The position numbers and the translations under genes were made by a program. A DNA stretch of 53,623 nt from Clostridium sp. 1001275B_160808_H3. GTDB lineage: Bacteria > Bacillota > Clostridia > Clostridiales > Clostridiaceae. How positions within the stretch are numbered: the first letter of the stretch is position 1; each line of letters begins with the position of its first letter. Below are positions 1 through 8,069 of this stretch, in pieces. Below the pieces are notes generated by a model that ran no database searches, was not told the origin of the DNA, and saw only the letters and a program-made list of their open reading frames with translations. The stretch lies in assembly GCF_015550425.1 (NCBI RefSeq), contig NZ_JADNAT010000022.1:1-53623 (forward strand), given 5' to 3'.

Positions 1-69
1 TGATAGGTCAGAGGTGTAAGTGTGGTAACATATTTAGCTGACTGATACTAATAGGTCGAGGGCTTGACC
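1..69 (+). rRNA. 23S ribosomal RNA, 3' end (partial)
   Basis: The first ~69 bases match the conserved 3' end of bacterial 23S rRNA, including the helix ending ACTGATACTAATAGGTCGAG and the closing GGCTTGACCA. The gene enters from the left edge, so only the tail is here. The exact 3' end is set by analogy with other Firmicutes and could shift by a few bases. No 5S gene follows; the next RNA gene is tRNA-Asn about 107 bases downstream. Confidence 0.93.
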
Positions 70-87
70 AATAAAAATAAGAAGGAA

Positions 88-171
88 ACTCAGCAATGCT
101 GAGTGAATTCGAGAAACAAAATCAAAGATTTTGGCTCTCATTCATGTGCAATTTTCAGAGAACACTCTGAA
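88..171 (+). other. 23S-tRNA spacer with two small hairpins
   Basis: The spacer between the 23S end and tRNA-Asn holds two perfect 7-bp hairpins: ACTCAGC/GCTGAGT (88-94 with 98-104) and TTCAGAG/CTCTGAA (154-160 with 165-171). No 5S-like sequence fits: the spacer is only ~106 nt, shorter than a 5S gene. Such stems are plausible processing signals for the rRNA-tRNA transcript; that role is inferred. Confidence 0.5.
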
Positions 172-175
172 TTAT

Positions 176-250
<75 letters not shown>

Positions 251-260
251 TTTAAACTCT

Positions 261-311
261 AAGAGTTTTATAAGAGTAGATTTAAATCTATTGTTATAAA
301 ACTCTTTTTTT
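261..311 (+). terminator. Rho-independent terminator of the rrn/tRNA unit
   Basis: A perfect 13-bp stem, AAGAGTTTTATAA (261-273) with TTATAAAACTCTT (294-306), runs into a T tract at 305-311. It closes the rRNA-tRNA transcript. Confidence 0.88.
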
Positions 312-333
312 ATTTCTATTAATAGAAATAAAT

Positions 334-397
334 GTAACTTTTTCGTAACTTTTGGTTAACAAATTGTAATGATTTGTAGAAAAAACTTCTATATAAT
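334..397 (+). promoter_or_regulatory. 11-bp-phased GTAAC/TTAAC repeats and -10 box upstream of the pgdA-like gene
   Basis: GTAAC at 334, GTAAC at 345 and TTAAC at 356 sit exactly 11 bp apart, with a weaker fourth copy (GTAAT, 366). A consensus -10 TATAAT lies at 392-397 but no good -35 is found 17 bp before it. Direct repeats at 11-bp spacing are how OmpR/PhoP-family regulators bind. A poor -35 fits activator dependence, and an OmpR-family regulator is encoded just downstream (1521-2201). Binding is inferred, not shown. Confidence 0.5.
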
Positions 398-448
398 TGA
401 ATTATAGGACAAGCAATTTTTTATAAAAATAGAAAGTGTGGTTTAATA

Positions 449-1429
449 ATGAGTAGAAGTGCGATAAAAAATAAAAAAAGATTCATAACATTTATATTTG
501 TCTTAATGGTATCAACATTTTTGATTTCATTTACAGTTAATGATTTTAGAAAAAATAATGTTATACAAGCAGAAACTGTAACTAGTAATACTACTACTAA
601 CGATAGCAATTCTAATCAAGAAAAATTAGACACTTCTAGTTCTAACCAAGATAATATAGGTAATGAGAGTGAATCTACTAAAGAAAATCAAAATAATGTA
701 GATATCAATGTATTTGATAACTCTGAATATCTTTCATTAGAGAAAGATCCTAATGCTGATGATGCATCAAAGGTGCTTCCAGAAACTATGTATAAATGGA
801 ATTTTTATAGAGAAGATAATAAAAAAATCGCATATCTTACATTTGATGATGGACCATCTCAGCATTCTACTGAAAAGATTTTGGATATATTAAAGGTAAA
901 TGATATAAAGGCAACATTTTTTACATTAGGTAGCTCTATTGAGAAGAATAGTGAATCAGAAAAGTTATTGAAGAGAATGGCAAAAGAAGGACATTCTATA
1001 GGGAGTCATGGATACTCACATGATTATCATTTACTTTATCCAAATAGAACAGTAGATATTAATGCATTTATGAAGGATTTTGAGAAAAATGATAAAATAT
1101 TAAAAGAAATATTGGGAAAAGATTTTTCCACTAGATTAATACGAATGCCTGGGGGACATGCTAGTTGGAATGGAACAAAACATCTAGATGAAGTATTAGA
1201 AAGTAAGGGAATTTTCCAAATGGATTGGAATGCGTTAAATGGGGATGCAGAAGGCAAAGATTTCTCTAAGGAATATTTATTAGAGAAGTTAAAAGAAACA
1301 GTTGGAAGCCAGGATGTTGTGATTGTGTTGATGCATGATACAGATGCTAAAAAAGGTACAGTAGAATATTTACAAAGTGCAATAGATTATTTAAAGTTAG
1401 AAGGATTTGAGTTTAGAACATTGAAATAG
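449..1429 (+). CDS. Membrane-anchored polysaccharide deacetylase (PgdA-like)
   Basis: A 326-aa NodB-homology (carbohydrate esterase 4) protein that probably removes acetyl groups from peptidoglycan N-acetylglucosamine at the cell surface. An N-terminal membrane segment (about residues 12-30) is followed by a low-complexity Ser/Asn/Glu linker and the catalytic domain from about residue 125. Visible CE4 motifs are TFDDGPS (metal and base aspartates), SHGYSHD (metal histidines), RMPGG, DWNALNGD and a C-terminal LMHDT. A weak AT-rich ribosome site precedes ATG 449. It is the first gene before a two-component system. A weak hairpin (AAGGGACG/CGTCTCTT, 1432-1453) in the gap may partly terminate. 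The exact substrate is inferred from the family. Confidence 0.88.
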   Translation: MSRSAIKNKKRFITFIFVLMVSTFLISFTVNDFRKNNVIQAETVTSNTTTNDSNSNQEKLDTSSSNQDNIGNESESTKENQNNVDINVFDNSEYLSLEKDPNADDASKVLPETMYKWNFYREDNKKIAYLTFDDGPSQHSTEKILDILKVNDIKATFFTLGSSIEKNSESEKLLKRMAKEGHSIGSHGYSHDYHLLYPNRTVDINAFMKDFEKNDKILKEILGKDFSTRLIRMPGGHASWNGTKHLDEVLESKGIFQMDWNALNGDAEGKDFSKEYLLEKLKETVGSQDVVIVLMHDTDAKKGTVEYLQSAIDYLKLEGFEFRTLK

Positions 1430-1520
1430 TAAAGGGACGGTAAAACGTCTCTTATTTCTATTTATAAGATTATAAGAGATTAAAAGAGTTAATAATATTA
1501 TTATGTTTAGAGGTGATAAA

Positions 1521-2201
1521 ATGAACAAAATATTACTAGTAGAAGATGAAGAAAGTATAAGAGCTTTTCTAAAGATAAATTTACAAAGAAATAATTTACA
1601 GGTTATCGAAGCAGCAACAGGAGAAGAAGGGTTAAGACTTGCAAGTATAGAAAATCCTAAAATAGCGGTATTAGATGTTATGTTACCAGGGTTAGATGGT
1701 TTTAAAGTTTGTAACAAACTGAGAAGTCAATTTCCAGATATGGGGATAATAATGCTTACAGCCAAAGGGCAAGATATGGATAAGATTATGGGTCTAGAGT
1801 ATGGGGCAGATGACTATATAGTAAAGCCATTTAATCCATTAGAGGTTGTATTAAGGATAAAAGCATTACTTAGGAGGCTTGGAGATGAAGATAAAGATAA
1901 ATTAGAATTAGGACCATTTCTCATAGATTTATATTCACAGAAGGTTTTAAAAGATAATATTGAAATAGATGTAACTCCAAAAGAGTATTTACTTATGAAA
2001 ATATTTCTAGAGAATCCTAATAAAGCTTTTACAAGAGATGAATTGTTGGACTTAGTTTGGGGAGAAAATTATTTTGGAGATGCAAAAATAATAGATGTTA
2101 ATATAAGAAGATTAAGAGCAAAAATTGAAGACAATGCATCAGAGCCTAAGTATATAGAAACAATATGGGGGATAGGATATAGGTGGAAATCGAAAGAATG
2201 A
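1521..2201 (+). CDS. OmpR-family response regulator
   Basis: A 226-aa two-component regulator. The receiver domain has the acidic pair VEDEE near the N terminus, the phospho-acceptor Asp in AVLDVMLPGLDG, the Thr in MLTAKG and the Lys in YIVKPF. The C-terminal half is a winged helix (LTPKEYLLMKIF-like region to WGIGYRW). I chose ATG 1521 over the in-frame ATG 1503 because AGAGGTG (1509-1515) sits at the right distance. It overlaps the kinase gene by an ATGA junction, so the two are translationally coupled and almost certainly a cognate pair. It may autoregulate through the phased repeats at 334-370. Confidence 0.93.
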   Translation: MNKILLVEDEESIRAFLKINLQRNNLQVIEAATGEEGLRLASIENPKIAVLDVMLPGLDGFKVCNKLRSQFPDMGIIMLTAKGQDMDKIMGLEYGADDYIVKPFNPLEVVLRIKALLRRLGDEDKDKLELGPFLIDLYSQKVLKDNIEIDVTPKEYLLMKIFLENPNKAFTRDELLDLVWGENYFGDAKIIDVNIRRLRAKIEDNASEPKYIETIWGIGYRWKSKE

Positions 2202-3586
2202 GAAGTATAAAGAATCAATTACTTAAGGGAATATTTATTATTATTTTCTCAACAGTAATGTTTTTAAATATTTTACTTATGATATTTGTTAGAAAATATT
2301 ATTATGATAATACGGAGGATTTATTAGAAAATAGAATACAAGTTTCAATAAATTTTTATACAAAGTATTTTTCTTCAAAATCATTAGTTGAAACTATTTA
2401 TGATAATATTGATACATTCTGGAATGAAAATAATGCACAAGTTGAAATTTTTGATGCTAATGGAAATTTGTTAATGGATTCTATTGGAGTTAAAGATGTA
2501 AAATTGATAAATGCACCAGATGTATCAAAAGCACTTAAAGGAGAATCAGCAAGATGGATAGGAAAGGTTGATTATTATGAAAATAAGGTCATGGCTGTTT
2601 CTTATCCGTTGATCATAGATGGAGATATAATAGGTGTTATTAGATTCATAACGTCTTTAGAGGCAATAGATGGGGTAATAACTAATATAATGATAATTTT
2701 TTCAGGAATATCAATAGCTGTTTTAATAGTAGGAGTAGTTTTAAGTATAATACTAGCCAATAGTATAATAAATCCAATAAAGTACCTGAATGAAGTTGCA
2801 GAAAAAATGGGAAGTGGAAATTTAAGTGTTAGAAGTAATATTGATAGTAAAAATGAAATAGGGCAACTATCAAACACTTTGAATTTTATGGCAAATGAAA
2901 TATCAAAAAGGGAGCAGTTAAAAAATGAATTTATATCATCTGTCTCTCATGAATTAAGAACTCCTCTAACAGCTATAAAAGGATGGACTATAACTTTAAA
3001 TAATGATGAGACTGATAAAGAAACATTAAAACTTGGATTTCAAATAATAGAAAAAGAAGCAGATCGATTATCTTTAATGGTGGAAGAACTATTAGATTTT
3101 TCTAGATTTATAAATGAAAAAGTAACATTGGAACTACAAAGCATTAGTATAAATGAATTTATAAATCATATAGAATCTTTTATGTGTCCTAGAGCAAATA
3201 AGGAGAATATAAACCTTAAATTTATAACAGAAGCTAATGGTAATATGTACGTAGATAGTAATAGATTAAAGCAAGTATTTATTAATTTACTAGACAATTC
3301 ATTCAAGTTTACGGGTGTAGAAGGAAGTATAATTTTTACTACTACGAAATTTAACAATAAAATTAAATTTGTAATAGAAGACAATGGTTGTGGGATATCA
3401 GAAGAGGATTTGCCACATGTAAAGCAAAAGTTTTTTAAAGGTAAAAATTCTAAATCTCAAAATGGAATAGGTTTATCTATTTGTGATGAAATAATAAAAT
3501 TACACGATGGAGTATTTAATATATATAGTAAGTTAGGAATAGGTACAAAAGTTGAGATTATTATTCCAATAAATAAGGAGGAATAA
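2198..3586 (+). CDS. Sensor histidine kinase (HAMP, HisKA, HATPase)
   Basis: A ~462-aa membrane kinase partnering the preceding regulator. Order: TM helix at residues ~10-30, an extracytoplasmic sensor region of about 125 residues, second TM helix, HAMP, HisKA with phospho-acceptor His in SSVSHELRTPL, then the ATPase domain with N box (FINLLDNSFKF), G1 (EDNGCGIS) and G2 (GIGLSICDEI). ATG 2198 overlaps the regulator's TGA and has AGGTGG upstream; an upstream GTG at 2183 in the same frame is an alternative. The signal sensed is unknown; the pgdA-like and lipoprotein neighbours suggest the envelope. Confidence 0.93.
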   Translation: MRSIKNQLLKGIFIIIFSTVMFLNILLMIFVRKYYYDNTEDLLENRIQVSINFYTKYFSSKSLVETIYDNIDTFWNENNAQVEIFDANGNLLMDSIGVKDVKLINAPDVSKALKGESARWIGKVDYYENKVMAVSYPLIIDGDIIGVIRFITSLEAIDGVITNIMIIFSGISIAVLIVGVVLSIILANSIINPIKYLNEVAEKMGSGNLSVRSNIDSKNEIGQLSNTLNFMANEISKREQLKNEFISSVSHELRTPLTAIKGWTITLNNDETDKETLKLGFQIIEKEADRLSLMVEELLDFSRFINEKVTLELQSISINEFINHIESFMCPRANKENINLKFITEANGNMYVDSNRLKQVFINLLDNSFKFTGVEGSIIFTTTKFNNKIKFVIEDNGCGISEEDLPHVKQKFFKGKNSKSQNGIGLSICDEIIKLHDGVFNIYSKLGIGTKVEIIIPINKEE

Positions 3587-3587
3587 T

Positions 3588-5069
3588 GTGAAGAGTATAA
3601 AAAGATTTTTATTTATAATTCTTATATTTATATTTACATTAAATATTGGTTGTAGTAAAGTAAATGGAAAAGATACACAAGCTATAAAAGCTCCTAATAA
3701 TAATAACCTTAAGATAAAAGGCGTGTGGGGAATCGAGTATATTAATATATTAGGTAATGAATCTGAAAATAGGGAGGATATATTATCTTTAAAAGATTCT
3801 TTAATTAGTATTTCTGATAGTAATTTCTCGGTGTTCAATATTTCATATTCAAATGCTAAATATAAATTAAAAGTTGTAGATAAGACGTATGTTTTATCAT
3901 ATGAATTAAATTTAAAGCTTGAAGATATAATAGAAGGAGATTCAAAGTGGGATGTGATATCAATAATTGATTCTAATACTATTATTGGGGAATTTATTTA
4001 TATAGATAATGAAAATGGTTATCTATTTTATGATGGAGCACTGTTAAAGCTTAAAAAACTAGATGATAATCCAAAAGATTTAGCCTATCAGAAGAATGTT
4101 ATTAAATCAGAAGAAGGATTAGAAGATTATAATAGCGATGTAGGTATAATGTTAGGATTAAAAACTCCAAGAAAACAATCAGAAGATGGTAGTTATAGTG
4201 CCGAAACATACAAAACATTGTGGATATCATTTAAAGATAACAAATTACAACCTATATTAGAAAAGGATAATATAATTTTTCCAAGAATGAATGGGGTATG
4301 GAGTATTAAAAGTGAAGTTGTAGACAATGGGGAAAGGATTTTAGAGTACTTTACAGCACACCCACTAGATGGAAGAATAGAAATAGATTCATTAGAAGAT
4401 AGTAATGAAAATATATATAAAAATATAAACTTTATATCTAACGATTATATTTCAATTGAAAAGTATGAAGGGAAGAACTTTAATAATGAATTTCCAATAT
4501 ATCAAACTATTCCTGTTGATAATATAAATAATGAGAATGGAATAAGTATTGAGGAAATATATTCTAATGAAGCTAAAGAAAAATATGAAAAAGACTTTAA
4601 TGATACATTAGAGACTTTATCACAAGAAGAAAGAAGTTATTTAAATACAAATGTAGATTATAGTAATTTTACTATCAAAAGAATTGAAGGGAAATGGAAT
4701 ATAGTTGGGAAGATTCCAACTATAGATAATACTAAAGATGGAATAGATTATAGAATATCATTAAATCTAAACAAAAGGATATTAAATTATGATACTCTAT
4801 TAATTTCATGGAAGGATTTAAAGGGAAAATTTCCATTTATAAAGGATGCATATACATCGCCTACTGGAAGAATGGCAATAATATTATTTAATGATAAGTT
4901 ATTAGTTTATGAAATGGAAGATAGGGATATTAAAGGTAGTCCGTTAATTACTATTGACTTAAATAACAATGAAGAAGTAATAATGGCAGAGTGGGCAAGT
5001 GGTAGCTATGTAGACTTATGGGCAAAGGCCTTTAAGGGTGGAAAAGAAATAAGTATGGAGGATGAGTAG
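3588..5069 (+). CDS. Putative lipoprotein of unknown function
   Basis: A 493-aa protein I do not recognise. It has a signal peptide with a lipobox-like LNIGC (Cys about residue 22), so it is probably a membrane lipoprotein on the outer face. The rest is hydrophilic and acidic with repeated WGIEY/WSIK-type beta-rich segments and no catalytic motif I can name. The GTG start at 3588 follows AGGAGG at 3577-3582 and the kinase stop by one base, so it is in the two-component operon. A role as accessory sensor or output of that system is inference. Confidence 0.75.
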   Translation: MKSIKRFLFIILIFIFTLNIGCSKVNGKDTQAIKAPNNNNLKIKGVWGIEYINILGNESENREDILSLKDSLISISDSNFSVFNISYSNAKYKLKVVDKTYVLSYELNLKLEDIIEGDSKWDVISIIDSNTIIGEFIYIDNENGYLFYDGALLKLKKLDDNPKDLAYQKNVIKSEEGLEDYNSDVGIMLGLKTPRKQSEDGSYSAETYKTLWISFKDNKLQPILEKDNIIFPRMNGVWSIKSEVVDNGERILEYFTAHPLDGRIEIDSLEDSNENIYKNINFISNDYISIEKYEGKNFNNEFPIYQTIPVDNINNENGISIEEIYSNEAKEKYEKDFNDTLETLSQEERSYLNTNVDYSNFTIKRIEGKWNIVGKIPTIDNTKDGIDYRISLNLNKRILNYDTLLISWKDLKGKFPFIKDAYTSPTGRMAIILFNDKLLVYEMEDRDIKGSPLITIDLNNNEEVIMAEWASGSYVDLWAKAFKGGKEISMEDE

Positions 5070-5070
5070 T

Positions 5071-6450
5071 ATGTTATCAAAAAATATATTATCTAGTGTA
5101 TTAGCTAGATGTCTAATAACAGGCGGAGATTTTGCTGAAATATTTGAAGAGGATACAATAGATACGTCTATAGGTATCTTGAATGGAAAGGTAGAGAATT
5201 CCATTTCAGGAAGAACTCATGGGATAGGTATAAGAATTTTTAAGGGATTAAAAAGTGTTTATGCTTATACTAATAATACTAGTTTAAATGCTTTATTAGA
5301 TACCGCTCAAAAGGCAGCATTGGCACTTGGAGAATTAAAAGAGGATATAAGTATAGTTCTTAATGAAAAAGCTATATATAATAATAATCCAATTATATAT
5401 ATTCCATCTTCAATAAGTGCTCAAAAAAAGATAGAAGTAATGAAACGAGGATATAAAGCAGCAAAGGAATACAGTGATGAAATAACTCAAGTTTCTGTTG
5501 GGTATTTAGATAAAGAACAAAATATATTAATAGCTAATACTGAAGGATTACTTACAGAAGATAGAAGAGTAAGAACAAGATTATCAATAAGCTCTGTAGC
5601 ATCTGCAAATGGAGAAAATCAAACCGGTTTTGAAGGGCCAGGAGCGCATAAAGGATTTGAATTATTTAAAGATATAGATCCAGAATATTATGGAAAAGAA
5701 GCATCTAGAGTTGCACATACTATGTTGCATGCTAAGAATTGTCCAGCTGGTAAAATGACTGTAGCAATAGATAATGGATTTGGTGGAGTAATATTCCATG
5801 AGGCTTGTGGACATTCATTAGAAGCAACTGCAGTAGCTAAAGGTAATTCAGTATTTACCAATATGCTTGGAAAACAAATAGCATCAACAAAGGTTACTGC
5901 AATTGATGACGGAACTATACCAAATGCATGGGGATCATTAAATATTGATGATGAAGGTAATAAAACAAGAAAAAATGTATTAATAGAAAATGGTATATTA
6001 AAAGGATATTTAATTGATAAATTAAATGGAAGAAGAATGGGCATGGAGGCAACTGGAAGTTCAAGAAGACAAAATTATAAATTTGCGCCTACTTCAAGAA
6101 TGACAAACACATATATTGCAGCAGGCAATGATGATGAAGATGAAATTATAAAATCAATATCAGATGGATTATATGCAAAGAAAATGGGTGGCGGATCAGT
6201 TAATCCAGTAACAGGAGAATTCAATTTCGCTGTATCAGAAGGATATATAGTGAAAAATGGAGAGATACAAGAGGCGGTTAGAGGTGCGAGTCTTATTGGT
6301 AAAGGTAGCGAAGTATTAATGAATATAGATATGGTTGGAAAGAATTTAGCACAAGGACAAGGAATGTGTGGTTCTGTTTCAGGAAGTATTCCAACTAATG
6401 TAGGTCAACCTATGATTAGAGTCAAGGAAATAACAGTAGGTGGAAGATAA
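5071..6450 (+). CDS. tldD: TldD-family metalloprotease
   Basis: A ~459-aa TldD/PmbA-family subunit. The HExxxH zinc motif is visible in FHEACGHSLEA, which marks the catalytic TldD subunit. The glycine-rich C-terminal region (GKNLAQGQGMCGSVSGSIPT) is also family-typical. TldD and TldE form a heterodimeric cytoplasmic protease known for trimming unfolded or modified peptides. ATG 5071 is preferred over ATG 5062 because GGAGGA (5057-5062) is then 8 bases away. It overlaps no essential sequence of the lipoprotein gene (stop at 5069), so the genes are tightly packed. Confidence 0.9.
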   Translation: MLSKNILSSVLARCLITGGDFAEIFEEDTIDTSIGILNGKVENSISGRTHGIGIRIFKGLKSVYAYTNNTSLNALLDTAQKAALALGELKEDISIVLNEKAIYNNNPIIYIPSSISAQKKIEVMKRGYKAAKEYSDEITQVSVGYLDKEQNILIANTEGLLTEDRRVRTRLSISSVASANGENQTGFEGPGAHKGFELFKDIDPEYYGKEASRVAHTMLHAKNCPAGKMTVAIDNGFGGVIFHEACGHSLEATAVAKGNSVFTNMLGKQIASTKVTAIDDGTIPNAWGSLNIDDEGNKTRKNVLIENGILKGYLIDKLNGRRMGMEATGSSRRQNYKFAPTSRMTNTYIAAGNDDEDEIIKSISDGLYAKKMGGGSVNPVTGEFNFAVSEGYIVKNGEIQEAVRGASLIGKGSEVLMNIDMVGKNLAQGQGMCGSVSGSIPTNVGQPMIRVKEITVGGR

Positions 6451-6465
6451 GGGGGGAATATAAAA

Positions 6466-7809
6466 GTGGAATTAAATATATTTATAAATAAATTATTTCA
6501 GGAAGCTAAAAATAATGGTTTTAATGAATATGAAGTTTACTATGTAGATAGAGAAAGTTTAAGTATAAATGTATATAATGAGGAAGTTGAAAAATATAAT
6601 TTAACTACTTCCTATGGGCTATCATTTCGAGGAAAAATAAATGATAAAATAGGATATTCATATACAGAAATATTAGATGATGCTGCTATAAGAATGCTTA
6701 TTAAAAATGCTAAGGAAAGTGCATTAGTTATAGAAAATGATGATGTTCAATTTATATATGAAGGTGATAAGGAATATGAAGAAGTAAGTACTTATTACAA
6801 AGCATTAGAAAATCTTCCAGCAGATAAGCTAATAAACTTGGCTTTAAGTATGGAAAAAGAGGCAAAAATTTTAGATAATAGAGTTACTAGCTTTGGAGGC
6901 TGTGGAATAGGATATAGTAAAGCTAAGTATGGGATAATTAATTCAAAAGGGCTAAATTTAGAAAATAAATCTAATTTACTAAGTGCATACGTAGTTCCAA
7001 TAATAAAAAACGGAGAAGATATGCATGATGGTATGGGATATGTAACAGCTAACTCTATAGATGAGGTAGATCCGAAGAAATTAGCACAAGATGGAATTAA
7101 TGAAGCTATTTCAAGAATAGGTGGCAAATCAGTTGTATCTGGTAAATATAAAACTGTAATAAATAATGAAGCTATGGTTTCAATACTTTCTACATTTGCT
7201 GGAGTATTTAGTGGTGACGCAGCTCAAAAGGGGCTAAGTTTATTAAAGGGAAAGGAAGGAGAAATAATAGCAAGTAAAAAAGTAACGCTATTAGATGATC
7301 CTCATTTAGTAAATGGGCTAGCATCAGTTCCTTTTGATGATGAAGGAGTTGCTACGAAGAAAAAGGATATAATTCATGAAGGTAAGCTTATGACTTTACT
7401 TCACAATCTAAAAACTGCTAATAAAGGAAATACAAAATCAACAGGAAATGGATTTAAAAATTCTTATGCATCACCAGTAGGAGTTTCACCAACAAATTTA
7501 TATATTCAAAAGGGAGAAAAGAGTTTTGAAGATTTATTAGAAGAAGTTGGAGATGGTTTATTAATAACAGAATTTGCTGGATTACATTCAGGTGCAAATT
7601 CAATAACTGGAGATTTTTCACTAGCAGCAAAAGGGTTTTATATAAAAGATGGGAAAAAGGATTACCCAGTTGAACAAATAACTGTAGCAGGAAACTTCTT
7701 TAATTTATTAAAAGATATAGAAGAGGTGGGGAATGACTTAAAATTCCCAATGAGCAGTATAGGAAGCCCATCTGTTAAGATTAATGGATTATCAATAGCT
7801 GGAAAATAA
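6466..7809 (+). CDS. TldE/PmbA-family protease subunit
   Basis: A 447-aa partner of the TldD protein encoded just upstream. It shares the family fold and ends with the typical ...GSPSVKINGLSIAGK, but lacks an HExxxH motif, as TldE/PmbA subunits do. GTG 6466 follows a GGGGGG-type ribosome site 15 bases after the tldD stop, so the two are co-translated. Substrate is unknown; there is no ribosomal-peptide toxin gene in sight. Confidence 0.88.
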   Translation: MELNIFINKLFQEAKNNGFNEYEVYYVDRESLSINVYNEEVEKYNLTTSYGLSFRGKINDKIGYSYTEILDDAAIRMLIKNAKESALVIENDDVQFIYEGDKEYEEVSTYYKALENLPADKLINLALSMEKEAKILDNRVTSFGGCGIGYSKAKYGIINSKGLNLENKSNLLSAYVVPIIKNGEDMHDGMGYVTANSIDEVDPKKLAQDGINEAISRIGGKSVVSGKYKTVINNEAMVSILSTFAGVFSGDAAQKGLSLLKGKEGEIIASKKVTLLDDPHLVNGLASVPFDDEGVATKKKDIIHEGKLMTLLHNLKTANKGNTKSTGNGFKNSYASPVGVSPTNLYIQKGEKSFEDLLEEVGDGLLITEFAGLHSGANSITGDFSLAAKGFYIKDGKKDYPVEQITVAGNFFNLLKDIEEVGNDLKFPMSSIGSPSVKINGLSIAGK

Positions 7810-7878
7810 AAGTGATTTAGATGCGTAAAAACAAATGAAGTATAATTTAAAATGATGTAGTTATTATATAATAAAGCG

Positions 7879-7918
7879 ATAACCTCCATAGAGTAAGTAA
7901 ATCTATGGAGGTTATTTG
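7879..7918 (+). terminator. Terminator after tldE
   Basis: A perfect 13-bp stem ATAACCTCCATAG (7879-7891) with CTATGGAGGTTAT (7903-7915), followed by TTGTTTAT. It ends the plus-strand operon that starts near 400. Confidence 0.8.
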
Positions 7919-8011
7919 TTTATATAAAAATATAAAATTAAGAATTTCGAAGATATAATAATATGACCTTTAGTACTTAAATATAACAAATTAAATTATT
8001 TTATTATAATA

Positions 8012-8037
8012 GAAAAACTCCCATAAGGGAGTTTTAT
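8012..8037 (-). terminator. Terminator of the LTA-synthase-like gene
   Basis: AAAACTCCC (8014-8022) pairs with GGGAGTTTT (8027-8035). On the minus strand the stem is followed by a T-rich stretch, so it terminates the gene that ends at 8061. Confidence 0.8.
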
Positions 8038-8041
8038 CCAT

Positions 8042-8069
8042 AATTATCAATTGTCAATTATCAATTGTC
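8042..8069. repeat. Perfect 14-bp tandem duplication at the stop codon of the LTA-synthase-like gene
   Basis: AATTATCAATTGTC occurs twice in direct tandem (8042-8055 and 8056-8069). The second copy contains the last codons and stop of the minus-strand gene; losing one copy would not change the protein end. Each copy is also partly self-complementary around CAATTG. Confidence 0.85.

Noticed and set aside
70..175. Hidden 5S rRNA gene after 23S
   Set aside because: The spacer is only ~106 bases and has none of the conserved 5S bases.
1036..1257. Minus-strand open frame inside the deacetylase gene
   Set aside because: Lies fully opposite a well-supported CE4 coding region, has no ribosome site and no domain; it is a shadow frame.
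8042..8069. CRISPR-like repeat
   Set aside because: Only two adjacent copies with no spacer; a simple tandem duplication. No CRISPR array was seen in the window.
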